Below, piece after piece: positions 1-10,249 of a stretch of 64,000 nt of DNA (position 1 is its first letter; each line of letters starts with the position of its first letter). The stretch is taken from contig NZ_CP076326.1 of the NCBI RefSeq assembly GCF_018771565.1, positions 2,232,001 to 2,296,000 of the forward strand, in the 5' to 3' direction. Origin of the DNA: Thermoflexus hugenholtzii. Its GTDB lineage: Bacteria; Chloroflexota; Anaerolineae; Thermoflexales; Thermoflexaceae. Position numbers and translations under genes: made by a program. Under the pieces are notes generated by a model. The model searched no databases. It saw only the letters and a program-made list of their open reading frames with translations, and was not told the origin of the DNA.

Positions 1-25
1 GGGATCCCGGACGGAGCCATGGGGG

Positions 26-1744
<1,719 letters not shown>

Positions 1745-1848
1745 GCCGACAAATTCCGAAGAGAAGCGATCTCCAGAGCGGGGCCGCGGCCGGGGGTGGA
1801 GTTGTCCTGCGATTTTAGACACACCCCAGCGCCGGTGAAGTCTCCTCT

Positions 1849-1876
1849 TTGAGCACAACCTGGGGTAACATAAATA
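1849..1876 (+). promoter_or_regulatory. possible promoter of the era-truB-ribF operon
   Basis: TTGAGC at 1849-1854 and TAAATA at 1871-1876, spaced 16 bases, lie in the only AT-rich part of the gap before era. The match to sigma-70 consensus is modest. Confidence 0.3.
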
Positions 1877-1939
1877 AATGGCGTCCTTTCCGGACCCTGG
1901 CCGACAGGCCGATCTCAGCGAACCGGAGGCGTGAGCGCT

Positions 1940-2950
1940 GTGAACGTCCATCCATCCCAGGAGCCCGAGCCCTCGATCCCGGGGATCCCGGAATACGAGG
2001 AGGTCCCCCCGGGCCATAAGGCCGGCTTCGTGGCCATCATCGGCAAGCCCAACGTGGGCAAGTCCACCCTGCTCAACGCCTACCTGGGGACCAAGATCGC
2101 CATCGTTTCCCCGAAGCCCCAGACCACCCGCCATCGCATCCTGGGCGTGCTGACCCGGCCCGACGCCCAGGTGATCTTCATGGACACCCCGGGGATCCAT
2201 CAGCCCTTCCACAAGCTGGGGGAGTATATGGTGGAGGTGGCCCGCCGGGCCATCCCGGACGCCGATGTGGTGGTCTTCCTGGTGGACGCCTCCCAGTGGC
2301 CGGATGAGGAGGATCGCATGATCGCCGAGCTGCTGAAGGAGCAGGCGGCGGATAAGCCTGTGATCCTCGCCCTGAACAAGATCGATCTTCTGAAATCCGA
2401 CCGGGAGGCCCACTTGGCTGCCTACCGGGCCCTGGCCCCTACCCCGCCGGACGCCGAACCCCCTTTCCCCTGGGAGGAAGTCCAGATCTCCGCCATCCGA
2501 GGGGATAACCTGGATCAGCTGCTGGAACGGATCATCGCCCATCTCCCGGAGGGGCCCCGCTATTACGACCCGGAGATGCTGACGGACCAGCCGATGCAGA
2601 TGATCGTGGCGGAGCTCATCCGGGAGAAAGCCCTGCTCCTGCTGCGGGAGGAAGTCCCCCACGGGATCGCGGTGGAGATCACCGATTGGGTGGATCGCAA
2701 CCCGAACCTCACCTACATCGCCGCCACGATCTATGTGGAGAAAGAGACCCACAAGCCCATCGTCATCGGCGAGAACGGGCAGATGCTCAAGCGCATCGGG
2801 GCGGCGGCCCGTCAGGAGATCGAGGCCCTCCTGGGCCACGCCGTTTACCTCGAGCTCTGGGTGAAGGTCCGCAAGAACTGGCGGCGGGATCCGGAGCAGC
2901 TGCGCCGCCTGGGCTACGCCCTCCCCCGGGAGCGCAAAGGACGCCGTTGA
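1940..2950 (+). CDS. era: GTPase Era
   Basis: Era is an essential GTPase that binds the 3' end of 16S rRNA and acts in 30S ribosome assembly. Numbering from the upstream GTG at 1931, the G1 motif GKPNVGKS lies at 38-45, DTPG at 85-88 and NKID at 149-152. A C-terminal KH domain carries the IGENGQMLKRIG signature. Two in-frame GTG codons are possible. GGAGG at 1925-1929 touches the first (1931) but sits 10 bases before the second (1940), so 1940 is preferred. The acidic, proline-rich N-terminal extension of about 30 residues is longer than in E. coli Era. It is followed closely by truB, suggesting one operon for RNA and ribosome functions. Confidence 0.95.
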   Translation: MNVHPSQEPEPSIPGIPEYEEVPPGHKAGFVAIIGKPNVGKSTLLNAYLGTKIAIVSPKPQTTRHRILGVLTRPDAQVIFMDTPGIHQPFHKLGEYMVEVARRAIPDADVVVFLVDASQWPDEEDRMIAELLKEQAADKPVILALNKIDLLKSDREAHLAAYRALAPTPPDAEPPFPWEEVQISAIRGDNLDQLLERIIAHLPEGPRYYDPEMLTDQPMQMIVAELIREKALLLLREEVPHGIAVEITDWVDRNPNLTYIAATIYVEKETHKPIVIGENGQMLKRIGAAARQEIEALLGHAVYLELWVKVRKNWRRDPEQLRRLGYALPRERKGRR

Positions 2951-2961
2951 GGAGCCCGGCG

Positions 2962-3852
2962 ATGAAAGGGCCCGCAGGCCTGCTGGTGCTGGACAAACCC
3001 CAGGGCTGGACCTCCCACGACGTTGTGGAGCGGGTCCGGCGGTTGACCCGCGTCCGGCGTGTGGGCCACGCCGGGACCCTGGATCCCCTGGCGACCGGGG
3101 TGCTGGTGATGCTGATCGGGCCGGCCACCCGGCTGGCGGAGTTCCTGCTCCGGCACGACAAGCGTTACCGGGCCACCCTCCGCCTGGGGATCGCCACCGA
3201 CACGGGAGACGCGGAAGGACGGGTCCTGTTCGAGCGGCCGGTGGCGATCTCGCGGGAGGCCTTCGAGGAGGTCCTGCAGGCTTTCATCGGGGAGATCGAT
3301 CAGATCCCCCCCGCCTTCTCCGCCATCCGGATGGGCGGGGAGCGGCTGTATGAGAAGGCCCGCCGGGGCGAGCCGGTGTCTCCCCCGCCGCGCCGGGTGC
3401 GCATCGACGCCCTGCGGCTGGTGGAGTGGAACCCTCCATGGGCGGTCCTGGAGGTGGACTGCTCCGCGGGCACGTATATCCGCGCCCTGGCCCGGGACAT
3501 CGGGGAGCGCCTGGGATGCGGAGCCCATCTGACGGCGCTGCGGCGCCTGGCCAGCGGGCCCTTCACCCTGGCCGACGCGGTCCCCTGGGAGGCCTTCGAG
3601 GCCGCCGCCCGGGCGGGATCCTGGACGGCTTACCTGCGCCCGGTGGGGGAGGCATTGCCGGACTGGCCCCCGGTGACCCCGGGCGAGGCGCTCCTCGTCC
3701 GGCTGCGCCACGGCCAGGCCCTCCCGGCGGCCGCGCTCCCCCATCCCGGCCCCCGCCTCCGGGTCCACGGGCCGGACGGGGAGCTGATCGCCCTGCTGGA
3801 GCGGCGGGGGGACCGCTGGCAGCCCGTGCGGGTGTTTCCGGAGGATCCATGA
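2962..3852 (+). CDS. truB: tRNA pseudouridine(55) synthase TruB
   Basis: TruB converts uridine 55 in the T-loop of tRNAs to pseudouridine. The 296-residue protein has the family motif GHAGTLDPLATGVL with the catalytic Asp at position 41, followed by the conserved RYRA segment and the CSAGTYIRALARDIG motif. A PUA-like C-terminal region follows. The start ATG at 2962 has GGAG at 2951-2954. The reading frame continues upstream without a stop, but that part overlaps era and is not conserved. The stop overlaps the upstream ATG option of ribF (ATGA at 3849-3852), which points to translational coupling. Confidence 0.95.
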   Translation: MKGPAGLLVLDKPQGWTSHDVVERVRRLTRVRRVGHAGTLDPLATGVLVMLIGPATRLAEFLLRHDKRYRATLRLGIATDTGDAEGRVLFERPVAISREAFEEVLQAFIGEIDQIPPAFSAIRMGGERLYEKARRGEPVSPPPRRVRIDALRLVEWNPPWAVLEVDCSAGTYIRALARDIGERLGCGAHLTALRRLASGPFTLADAVPWEAFEAAARAGSWTAYLRPVGEALPDWPPVTPGEALLVRLRHGQALPAAALPHPGPRLRVHGPDGELIALLERRGDRWQPVRVFPEDP

Positions 3853-3881
3853 GCAGGGAACCGGTGGGAAAGGAGCCGCGG

Positions 3882-4829
3882 ATGCGTTTCGTCCAGGATC
3901 TGGAGGAGGTGGAGCCGTTCCCTTCCGTGGTGACGGTGGGCGCCTTCGACGGCGTGCACCTGGGTCATCAGGCCCTCATCGCCCAGGTCGTGGCCATGGC
4001 CCGGGCGACAGGCGGGCGCGCCGTGGTGGTCACTTTCTTCCCGCACCCCGCCGTGGTCCTGCGCGGGGAGACGCCGTTCTACCTCACGTCCCCCGAGGAG
4101 AAGCGGCGCTACATCGCCCGCCTGGGGGTGGACCTGCTGGTCCAGCTCCCCTTCACGCCGGAGACGGCCCGCATCCGGGCCGCGGCGTTCGTGGAGCAGC
4201 TGGTCCGCATCGGCATGCGGGCCCTCTGGGCCGGCCCGGATTTCGCCCTGGGCTATCGGCGGGAGGGGACCCTGCCCGTCCTGGAGGCGCTGGGCCGCCA
4301 GCACGGCTACACGGTTCACGTCGCCATGGAGTTCCATCTGGGCGGTCGCCCGGTGCGCAGCAGCCGGATCCGTGAGGCGCTGCGGCAGGGGGACGTGCGC
4401 GCCGCTGCGGAGTGCCTGGGGCGTCCCTTCGCGGTCAGCGGAGAGGTCATCGCCGGGGCCGGCCGGGGGCAGCGCCTGGGCTTCCCCACCGCCAACCTCG
4501 CCATCTGGCCGGAGCACGCCCTCCCGGCGGACGGGGTGTATGCGTGCTGGGCGGATCTGCCGGAAGGGATCCGCCGCATGGCGGTGGTCAACATCGGGGT
4601 CCGGCCCACCTTCGATCAGAGCCAGGAGCGCATCGTCGAGGCCCATCTGCTGGACTGGCACGGCGATCTCTACGGCCGGCGGGTGACGCTGCACTTTATC
4701 GAACGCCTGCGGGAGGAGCGCCGGTTCCCGTCGGTCGCGGACCTGGTCGCGCAGATCCATCGGGACGTCGAGCGGGCCCGCGCGTTGCTGGAGGCGATGG
4801 CGCCGCCCGTTCCCATCGAGGCGGAGTAG
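3882..4829 (+). CDS. ribF: bifunctional riboflavin kinase / FAD synthetase RibF
   Basis: RibF phosphorylates riboflavin to FMN and adenylylates FMN to FAD. The N-terminal FAD synthetase domain shows GAFDGVHLGHQ at 20-30 and a PHP motif in TFFPHP near 51-56. The C-terminal riboflavin kinase domain shows LGFPTAN at 199-205. Length (315 residues) is typical. The ATG at 3882 is preferred because AGGAG at 3871-3875 lies 6 bases upstream and the protein then begins like other RibF proteins. An in-frame ATG at 3849 overlapping the truB stop is the alternative and would add 11 residues. Confidence 0.93.
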   Translation: MRFVQDLEEVEPFPSVVTVGAFDGVHLGHQALIAQVVAMARATGGRAVVVTFFPHPAVVLRGETPFYLTSPEEKRRYIARLGVDLLVQLPFTPETARIRAAAFVEQLVRIGMRALWAGPDFALGYRREGTLPVLEALGRQHGYTVHVAMEFHLGGRPVRSSRIREALRQGDVRAAAECLGRPFAVSGEVIAGAGRGQRLGFPTANLAIWPEHALPADGVYACWADLPEGIRRMAVVNIGVRPTFDQSQERIVEAHLLDWHGDLYGRRVTLHFIERLREERRFPSVADLVAQIHRDVERARALLEAMAPPVPIEAE

Positions 4830-4870
4830 CGCGGCATGACCGCTTCCGGATCTCCCTGCGGAGGCAAGCG

Positions 4871-5440
4871 ATGAACACGCTGAACCGCGTCCTGGTGGTG
4901 TTGATGATCCTGCTGGCCATCCCGCTCTGCAGCGTGGTCCTCATCACGCCGGTGGAGCTGGCCCGCCTGCTCCAGGCCGGCCTGGGGAATCTGGCGGAGA
5001 GTCTCAGCCAGATCCGCCCTGAGATCCGCTATGGGGTGGGGATCCTGCTGGCCCTGGTGGTGGACGCCCTGCTCCTCCTGTGGCTGGTGCTGGAGGTCCG
5101 GCCCCCGCGGCGGATCATCCGGGTCCCGGGGGTGAGCGGGGCGACGGTGGCCGTGGCCGTGGATTCCATCCGGGAGCGGCTGCGGTATCATCTGGATCAG
5201 CTGGCCGATGTGATCGAGGTGCGGCCCCGGGTGATCCCGCACCGGGACGGGCTGCAGGTCGAGCTGGATGTCCTCACCGCGCCCGAGGTGGACGTTCCCC
5301 GCAAGGCGGAGGAGATCCTGCAGATCGCGCGGGTGGTGGTGGAGGAGAAGATGGGCCTGCGCCTGCGGGGCCAGCCGGTGGTCCGCATCCGCCATGCTCC
5401 CTATCCACGGGGGGAGCGGCGCCCGCCGGCCTCGGCCTGA
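4871..5440 (+). CDS. AmaP/Asp23-like membrane protein
   Basis: The 189-residue product has two N-terminal membrane segments (about 5-27 and 55-77). A soluble C-terminal domain follows, resembling the Asp23/Gls24 fold as found in alkaline-shock membrane anchor proteins (AmaP). The pattern of a basic RIIRVPGVSG segment, a long helix and VEEKMGLRLRG supports this. The role in this organism is unknown; in Firmicutes, AmaP anchors Asp23 at the membrane. It lies 41 bases after ribF and 19 bases before scpB, probably in the same operon. Confidence 0.65.
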   Translation: MNTLNRVLVVLMILLAIPLCSVVLITPVELARLLQAGLGNLAESLSQIRPEIRYGVGILLALVVDALLLLWLVLEVRPPRRIIRVPGVSGATVAVAVDSIRERLRYHLDQLADVIEVRPRVIPHRDGLQVELDVLTAPEVDVPRKAEEILQIARVVVEEKMGLRLRGQPVVRIRHAPYPRGERRPPASA

Positions 5441-5459
5441 TCGGCGGCGTGAGGGTCTT

Positions 5460-6074
5460 ATGGATGGAAATCGGATGGAGTTCGGGAGGTCGGGAGCCGT
5501 GACCGAGCCGGAGCGGGAATGGTTCCCCCGGCCGCTGATCCAGCCCAACGGGGAGCTCTCCCTGGAGGCGCGGGTGGAGGCGTTGCTGTTTGTCGCGGAG
5601 GAGCCTCCTTCCGTCGCTCAGCTGGCCCGGGCTCTGGAGGCCACCCCGGAAGCGGTGGAGGAGGCGCTGCGGGGGCTGGCGGAGCGCCTGAAGGATCGGG
5701 GGCTCCGGCTGCAGCGGAAGGGGGATCGGGTGCAGCTGGTGACCGCGCCGGAGGCGGCGGAGGACGTGCGCCGCTTCCTGGGCCTGACCGCAGGCCCGCG
5801 GCTTTCCCCCGCCGCCCTGGAGACGCTGGCCATCATCGCTTACCGCCAGCCCATCACCCGCGCGGAGATCGAGGCCATCCGCGGGGTGAACTGCGATGGG
5901 GTGCTGCGCACCCTCCTCGCCCGCGGGCTGATCGAGGAGGTCGGGCGGTCGGAAGGGCCGGGCCGCCCCATCCTTTACGGGACCACCTTCCTCTTCCTCC
6001 AGCATTTCGGGCTGCGTTCCCTGGAGGACCTCCCGCCCCTGGATGGGGCGAAGGAGGGCGCCTCCGCTACGTGA
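5460..6074 (+). CDS. scpB: segregation and condensation protein B
   Basis: ScpB is a winged-helix protein that bridges the SMC-ScpA condensin complex in chromosome segregation. The family core VEALLFVAEEP, the region around LETLAIIAYRQPITRAEIE and GRPILYGTT near the C-terminus are all present. The ATG at 5460 has GAGGG at 5451-5455. A GTG at 5499 with GGAGG at 5485-5489 is a good alternative that would remove 13 residues. No scpA lies next to it. The stop overlaps by 8 bases the stop of the convergent nucleotidyltransferase gene. Confidence 0.9.
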   Translation: MDGNRMEFGRSGAVTEPEREWFPRPLIQPNGELSLEARVEALLFVAEEPPSVAQLARALEATPEAVEEALRGLAERLKDRGLRLQRKGDRVQLVTAPEAAEDVRRFLGLTAGPRLSPAALETLAIIAYRQPITRAEIEAIRGVNCDGVLRTLLARGLIEEVGRSEGPGRPILYGTTFLFLQHFGLRSLEDLPPLDGAKEGASAT

Positions 6075-7053
6075 AATCGATGCTGGAGGAGTCCCCCACG
6101 TTGAAGCGGCGGAACCGTCCGCCCACGTAGGCGTCGCGGCCGATGAGGGATCCTTCCAGGATGGCGTTCACGATGCGCGCCCCGCTGTCGACGATGGAGT
6201 CGCGGATGATGGCGTTCTCGATGAAGCAGCCGTCCGCGATGGTGGCGTAGGGGCCGATGACCGCGTGGCGGACGTGGGCGGTGGGGGAGATGAAGACGGG
6301 TGGGATGATCACCACCCCCTCGCGCTGGGCCTCCCGGGAGTTGTCGTGGCCGTGGGCGAGCAGGTAGCGGTTGGTCTCCAGCACCGCCTCCGGCGTCCCG
6401 CAATCCACCCAGACGTTCACCTCGCGCACCCGCAGCCGCTGGCCGTATTCCAGGAAGATGTTCAGGGCGTCCGTCAGGAAATACTCGCCCCGGGTGCGGA
6501 TCCCTCGGGCCATCAGCTCCTCGCAGGCTTTCACCAGCAGGGGGCCGTTGCGGATGTAATACATCCCGATCACCGCCAGGCGGTTCTCCAGGCTGGCCGG
6601 CTTCTCCACGAAGCGGGTGACATAGCCCCGGGCGTCGAGCTCCACCACCCCGAAGCGGCGGGGATCCTCCACCTCCTTCACGAAGGCGATCCCATCCGCA
6701 TCTTTCGGATCCAGGTCCCGAAGGTCCGCCTCGAAGAGGGTGTCGGCGAAGATGATCACGATGGGGCCGTCGATGTAGTCCCGGGCCAGCCAGAGGGCGT
6801 GGGCCTGGCCGAGGAGCTCCTTCTGCTCCACGTAGCGGGCGGGGAGGCGATAGGTGCTGTCCACATACTGCTGGATCTGCTCGCCCAGGTAGCCCACGAT
6901 GAAGATGTATTCCTCCGGGTTGAGGGCGGCCAGCTTCTCCAGGATGTAGCCCAGGAAGGGCTTGCCGGCCACGTTGATGAGGGGCTTCGGCTTGCTGTAG
7001 GTGTGCGGCCGCAGCCGGGTCCCGAACCCGGCCACCGGGATCACCGCTTTCAT
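6067..7053 (-). CDS. sugar-phosphate nucleotidyltransferase
   Basis: This enzyme would couple a nucleoside triphosphate to a sugar 1-phosphate. The N-terminal Rossmann-like domain has the signature GFGTRLRP at residues 9-16 and a later EKP motif (RFVEKP). The C-terminal part (about 245-328) is a left-handed beta-helix with hexapeptide-like repeats. This architecture resembles glucose-1-phosphate thymidylyl- or mannose-1-phosphate guanylyltransferases; the exact nucleotide and sugar are not readable. The ATG at 7053 is preferred over the adjacent upstream GTG (7056) because GGAGG then lies 7 bases away. It is separate from the sugar-transport operon downstream of 7124. Confidence 0.85.
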   Translation of the reverse strand: MKAVIPVAGFGTRLRPHTYSKPKPLINVAGKPFLGYILEKLAALNPEEYIFIVGYLGEQIQQYVDSTYRLPARYVEQKELLGQAHALWLARDYIDGPIVIIFADTLFEADLRDLDPKDADGIAFVKEVEDPRRFGVVELDARGYVTRFVEKPASLENRLAVIGMYYIRNGPLLVKACEELMARGIRTRGEYFLTDALNIFLEYGQRLRVREVNVWVDCGTPEAVLETNRYLLAHGHDNSREAQREGVVIIPPVFISPTAHVRHAVIGPYATIADGCFIENAIIRDSIVDSGARIVNAILEGSLIGRDAYVGGRFRRFNVGDSSSIDFT

Positions 7054-7123
7054 CACCGGACCTCCAGCGGAAGGTAGGGGTTTTCATCTTAGCCGAAGCC
7101 CGCCGGAAGGGGAAGCCCATCCC

Positions 7124-8365
7124 TTACCCGGCTATCAGCTCCCGCAGGAGGGCGAGCTCGTCCCGGAGGCCCCGGGTGCAGAGGAAGTGGCGTCGCACAT
7201 GCTCCCGCCCGCGCGCCCCCATCGCCTGCCCCTCCTCCGGATGGGAGAGGAGATAGAGGGCCTTCTCCGCGCACGCCGCAACGCTGTCCACCAGGAATCC
7301 CGTCTCCCCATCGCGGATCTGCAGAGGGATCCCGCCGGTCCGGCCTCCGATGACCGGTTTGCCCTTCCACAGGGCTTCGGTCACCGTCAGCCCGAACCCC
7401 TCCCGCAGAGATTTCTGGATCACCACCGCGGCTGCCCGCTGGAAGGCGTTCACCTCCCAAGCCCCCACCCCATGGAAGTTGTGCAGCACGTGGAGGTCCG
7501 GATCCTCCCCCGCGTGCCGGAGCGTGCGGTCGTAATACCACCAGCCCTCCGGGTCGTCGTGGGCCATGGAACCCACCAGGGCCAGCTGGACCTCCGGCCG
7601 CTCCCGTTTCACCAGGCGATAGGCATCGATCACCCCGATGGGATCCTTCCACGGATCAAAGCGGGAGACCTGGAGGAGGAGGGGCCGCTGGGGGTCCACC
7701 CCGAAGCGGGCGACGATGGCGCGAGCTTCATTCTCCTTCATCGGGGCGTTCTTTGGGGAGAGGGGATCGATGGTCGGCGGGATGAAGGCCACCCGGCGGA
7801 CCGGGAAATCCGGCCCCACGTATTCGGCCATGGTGAAGATCGCCGCGTCGTAGATGGAGAGATAGGGGAGCAGGAAAGACCAGAAGGGCGGATGTGGGGT
7901 CCGGGTGTCGATGTGACAGCGCCAGATCCAGAGCCGGGCCCCCCGCCGCTCCCGGAACGCCGGGATGCCGGCCGGCTGGGGGTCGTGGATGAAGATCACG
8001 TCGTAAGCTCCTTCCAGCTGCGCGGCGTTGCGCCGGTTCCCCTCCCGCCAGATCTCCTGCATCTCGGGAGGGAAGGGAAGCTCCATCCCTTGCAGGCCGT
8101 TATGCATGGCCTTGGTGACCCGGAAGAAGGCCTCGTCGCCATGGATCACCCGCCATTCCGCCTCCAGGCCCAGATCACGCAACAAGGGGATGTGGGTGCT
8201 CAGGATCTCCGCCACGCCGCCGCCGAAGGCGGTGGCGTTCACATGCAGCACGCGCATGCCGCGCAGCGGCGCGGCCAGCTCCCGCAGCGCTTCGACCTCC
8301 TCCTCTCCCACCACCGGACGCAGCGCGTCCAGGGAGCGGGGCGTCACAGACACCGGCTCGTGCAT
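7124..8365 (-). CDS. treT: trehalose synthase (TreT-type) GT4 glycosyltransferase
   Basis: TreT-type enzymes make trehalose reversibly from glucose and a nucleotide-glucose. The 413-residue protein has an N-terminal domain opening with the VLHVNATAFGGGVAEIL motif seen in TreT. A C-terminal GT-B domain carries the EX7E motif (SLREGFGLTVTEALWKG). The ATG at 8365 has AAGGAG upstream. It is the last gene of a LacI - binding protein - permease operon, which recalls archaeal and Thermotoga trehalose/maltose loci. The operon context supports trehalose rather than general glycosylation, but substrate specificity is inferred. Confidence 0.8.
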   Translation of the reverse strand: MHEPVSVTPRSLDALRPVVGEEEVEALRELAAPLRGMRVLHVNATAFGGGVAEILSTHIPLLRDLGLEAEWRVIHGDEAFFRVTKAMHNGLQGMELPFPPEMQEIWREGNRRNAAQLEGAYDVIFIHDPQPAGIPAFRERRGARLWIWRCHIDTRTPHPPFWSFLLPYLSIYDAAIFTMAEYVGPDFPVRRVAFIPPTIDPLSPKNAPMKENEARAIVARFGVDPQRPLLLQVSRFDPWKDPIGVIDAYRLVKRERPEVQLALVGSMAHDDPEGWWYYDRTLRHAGEDPDLHVLHNFHGVGAWEVNAFQRAAAVVIQKSLREGFGLTVTEALWKGKPVIGGRTGGIPLQIRDGETGFLVDSVAACAEKALYLLSHPEEGQAMGARGREHVRRHFLCTRGLRDELALLRELIAG

Positions 8366-8424
8366 CGCGGGCTCTCCTTGCAGGGGATAAGGCCTGGGAG
8401 GCGCCTGCGGGCCCTGCCCCGGGC

Positions 8425-9255
8425 TCATTTCAGCGTCCATCCGATCAGGCCGCGGATGTAGTAGCGCTGGAGCAGGGCGAAGACCAGGATGGGCACGCTC
8501 ATGGTCAGGATGGAGGCGGCGGTGAGCACCCCCCAGTCGATGTGATATTGCCCTCGCAACAGCGGGATGCGCTGGGTGGCCACCAGCTTCTCCGGATCGT
8601 AGATCAGGATCAGGGCCATGAAGAAGTCGTTCCAGGCCCAGGTCAGTTGCAGGGCGGCCGCCGAGGCCAGGCCGGGGAGGCTCAGGGGCAACACGATTCG
8701 GGTGAAGATCTGGAACCGGCTGGCCCCGTCCAGGCTGGCCGCCTCTTCGATCTCCGGAGGCAGGGTGGAGAAATAGTTGCGCAGGAAAAGGGTCACCCAG
8801 GGCAGGGCCCACGCGGTGTGCACCAGGATCAATCCCGCGTAATGGTTGATCAGCCCCAGATCCCGCAGGAACCGGAACAGAGGAACAGCCACCATCTGCT
8901 GGGGGATGGCCATCAGCAACACGATGACCAAAAAGAGCGGATCCCGAAGCGGGAAGGGGAAGCGCAGCATGGCGTAAGCGGCCATGGCCCCGATGAAGAG
9001 AGGCAGGATCGTGGAAGGAATCACCACCAGCAATGAGTTGCGGATCCCCTGGCTCATCGGCGCGGTGGGATGGTTCCAGGCTTTGACGAAGTTGTCCAGA
9101 GAGATGGTGAAGGAAGAGAACTGCCACCAGCCGTGGATCAGTTCGCTCTGGGGGCGCAGGGCGCTCATCAGGATCCCGAGGAAGGGGACGATCCAGGCCA
9201 GCCCGATCCCCCAGGCCAGGGCGTTGATCAACAGCTCCCGTCCCCATCGCCGCAT
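8425..9255 (-). CDS. sugar ABC transporter permease, MalG type
   Basis: This six-helix inner-membrane permease is one of two in a carbohydrate ABC importer. The 276-residue chain shows the EAA loop EEAASLDGASRFQIFTRIVL at about 187-206, which contacts the ATPase. The N-terminal WIVPFLGILMSALRP segment is typical of the MalG/UgpE class. It begins 6 bases after the MalF-type gene and is followed 59 bases later by treT. No ATPase gene is present in this cluster, so a shared MsmX/MalK-like ATPase elsewhere is expected. Confidence 0.9.
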   Translation of the reverse strand: MRRWGRELLINALAWGIGLAWIVPFLGILMSALRPQSELIHGWWQFSSFTISLDNFVKAWNHPTAPMSQGIRNSLLVVIPSTILPLFIGAMAAYAMLRFPFPLRDPLFLVIVLLMAIPQQMVAVPLFRFLRDLGLINHYAGLILVHTAWALPWVTLFLRNYFSTLPPEIEEAASLDGASRFQIFTRIVLPLSLPGLASAAALQLTWAWNDFFMALILIYDPEKLVATQRIPLLRGQYHIDWGVLTAASILTMSVPILVFALLQRYYIRGLIGWTLK

Positions 9256-9261
9256 GGCCGC

Positions 9262-10173
9262 TCACTCCGAGGACCTCAGGGTCCGCACGAACCAGAGGCC
9301 GACGATCAGGGTGAAGAGGCTGAGCATGGTCGCCACCGCCGCCGCCCGCGGGAACTCCAGGGCGCGGAAGGCGTAGAAATACATCTGGAGGGCAAGCACC
9401 ATGGTGGCCCCGCCCGGCCCGCCCAGGGTTGCCGTGTAGACGATGTCGAAGATCTTCAGCTCCCAGAGGATGGTCATGGCCACGATGACCATGGTGACCG
9501 GTCGGAGGCTGGGGACCGTGATATACCAGAACTGTTGGAGGGGGCCGGCCCCGTCCACCGCGGCGGCCTCGTAGTAATCCCGGGGGATCGTGGCCAGGCC
9601 GGCGCTGTAGAGGATCATGCTGAAGCCGGCCCAGAGCCAGACCGATCCGAGGATGAGGGCGGGGAGCGCGGTCTCCGGATAGGCGGTCCAGCTCCGTCCC
9701 AGCGCCGTCAGCCCCACCGCCCGCATGATCGCCGTCACCACCCCCGCGTTCTCATCGAACAGGAAGCGGATGATCACCCCGCCCACGATCATCGGGGTGA
9801 CCATTCCCAGGAAGATGACCGACTTCAGGAAGGTGGCCCCCCGGGCCCGCTCCAGCAGCACCGCCAGGATCAGGCCCAGCCCCACGGTAAGGGGGAGATG
9901 GAGCAGGATCCAGACGGCGTTGTGCACCAGGGAACCCCAGGGCGGCGGCCCGGGGGGGAAACCGGCGAGGTTCAGGGTGTCCGAATCGGAGAGAACCTCG
10001 ATGAAGTTCCTCAGGCCGACGAAAGCGCCCCGCTTGTCCGTAAAGCTGAGGGCGACCGTCTGCATCGCGGGCAGGACGATCAGCAGGGAGATCAGGGCAA
10101 GGGCGGGGGCGGTGAACGCCAGGAACGCCCCCCAGCGCCGTATGCGCTCCCATCGAACGCGATGGAGCCTCAT
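9262..10173 (-). CDS. sugar ABC transporter permease, MalF type
   Basis: This is the partner permease of the importer, with 303 residues. An N-terminal helix follows a basic cytoplasmic tail, and the EAA loop YEAAAVDGAGPLQQFWYITV lies at about 198-217. It belongs to the MalF/UgpA class by the region around SFTDKRGAFVGLRNF after the first helix. It is separated from the binding-protein gene by a 76-base gap that holds a 12-bp perfect hairpin. Together with its neighbours it imports an unidentified sugar, possibly a disaccharide given the adjacent treT. Confidence 0.9.
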   Translation of the reverse strand: MRLHRVRWERIRRWGAFLAFTAPALALISLLIVLPAMQTVALSFTDKRGAFVGLRNFIEVLSDSDTLNLAGFPPGPPPWGSLVHNAVWILLHLPLTVGLGLILAVLLERARGATFLKSVIFLGMVTPMIVGGVIIRFLFDENAGVVTAIMRAVGLTALGRSWTAYPETALPALILGSVWLWAGFSMILYSAGLATIPRDYYEAAAVDGAGPLQQFWYITVPSLRPVTMVIVAMTILWELKIFDIVYTATLGGPGGATMVLALQMYFYAFRALEFPRAAAVATMLSLFTLIVGLWFVRTLRSSE

Positions 10174-10211
10174 TCGCTCCCCTCCCCTCTCGGGCGGCCC
10201 GCCGGATCCAG

Positions 10212-10241
10212 GAGGGGAGGGCCCGCTCAGGCCCTCCCCTC
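10212..10241 (-). promoter_or_regulatory. intergenic hairpin between binding-protein and permease genes
   Basis: A 12-bp perfect stem (10212-10223 with 10230-10241) closes a 6-base loop. No T-run follows on the minus strand, so it looks more like an RNA-stabilising or partial-termination element than a full terminator. Confidence 0.6.
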
Positions 10242-10249
10242 GCCTGCTC

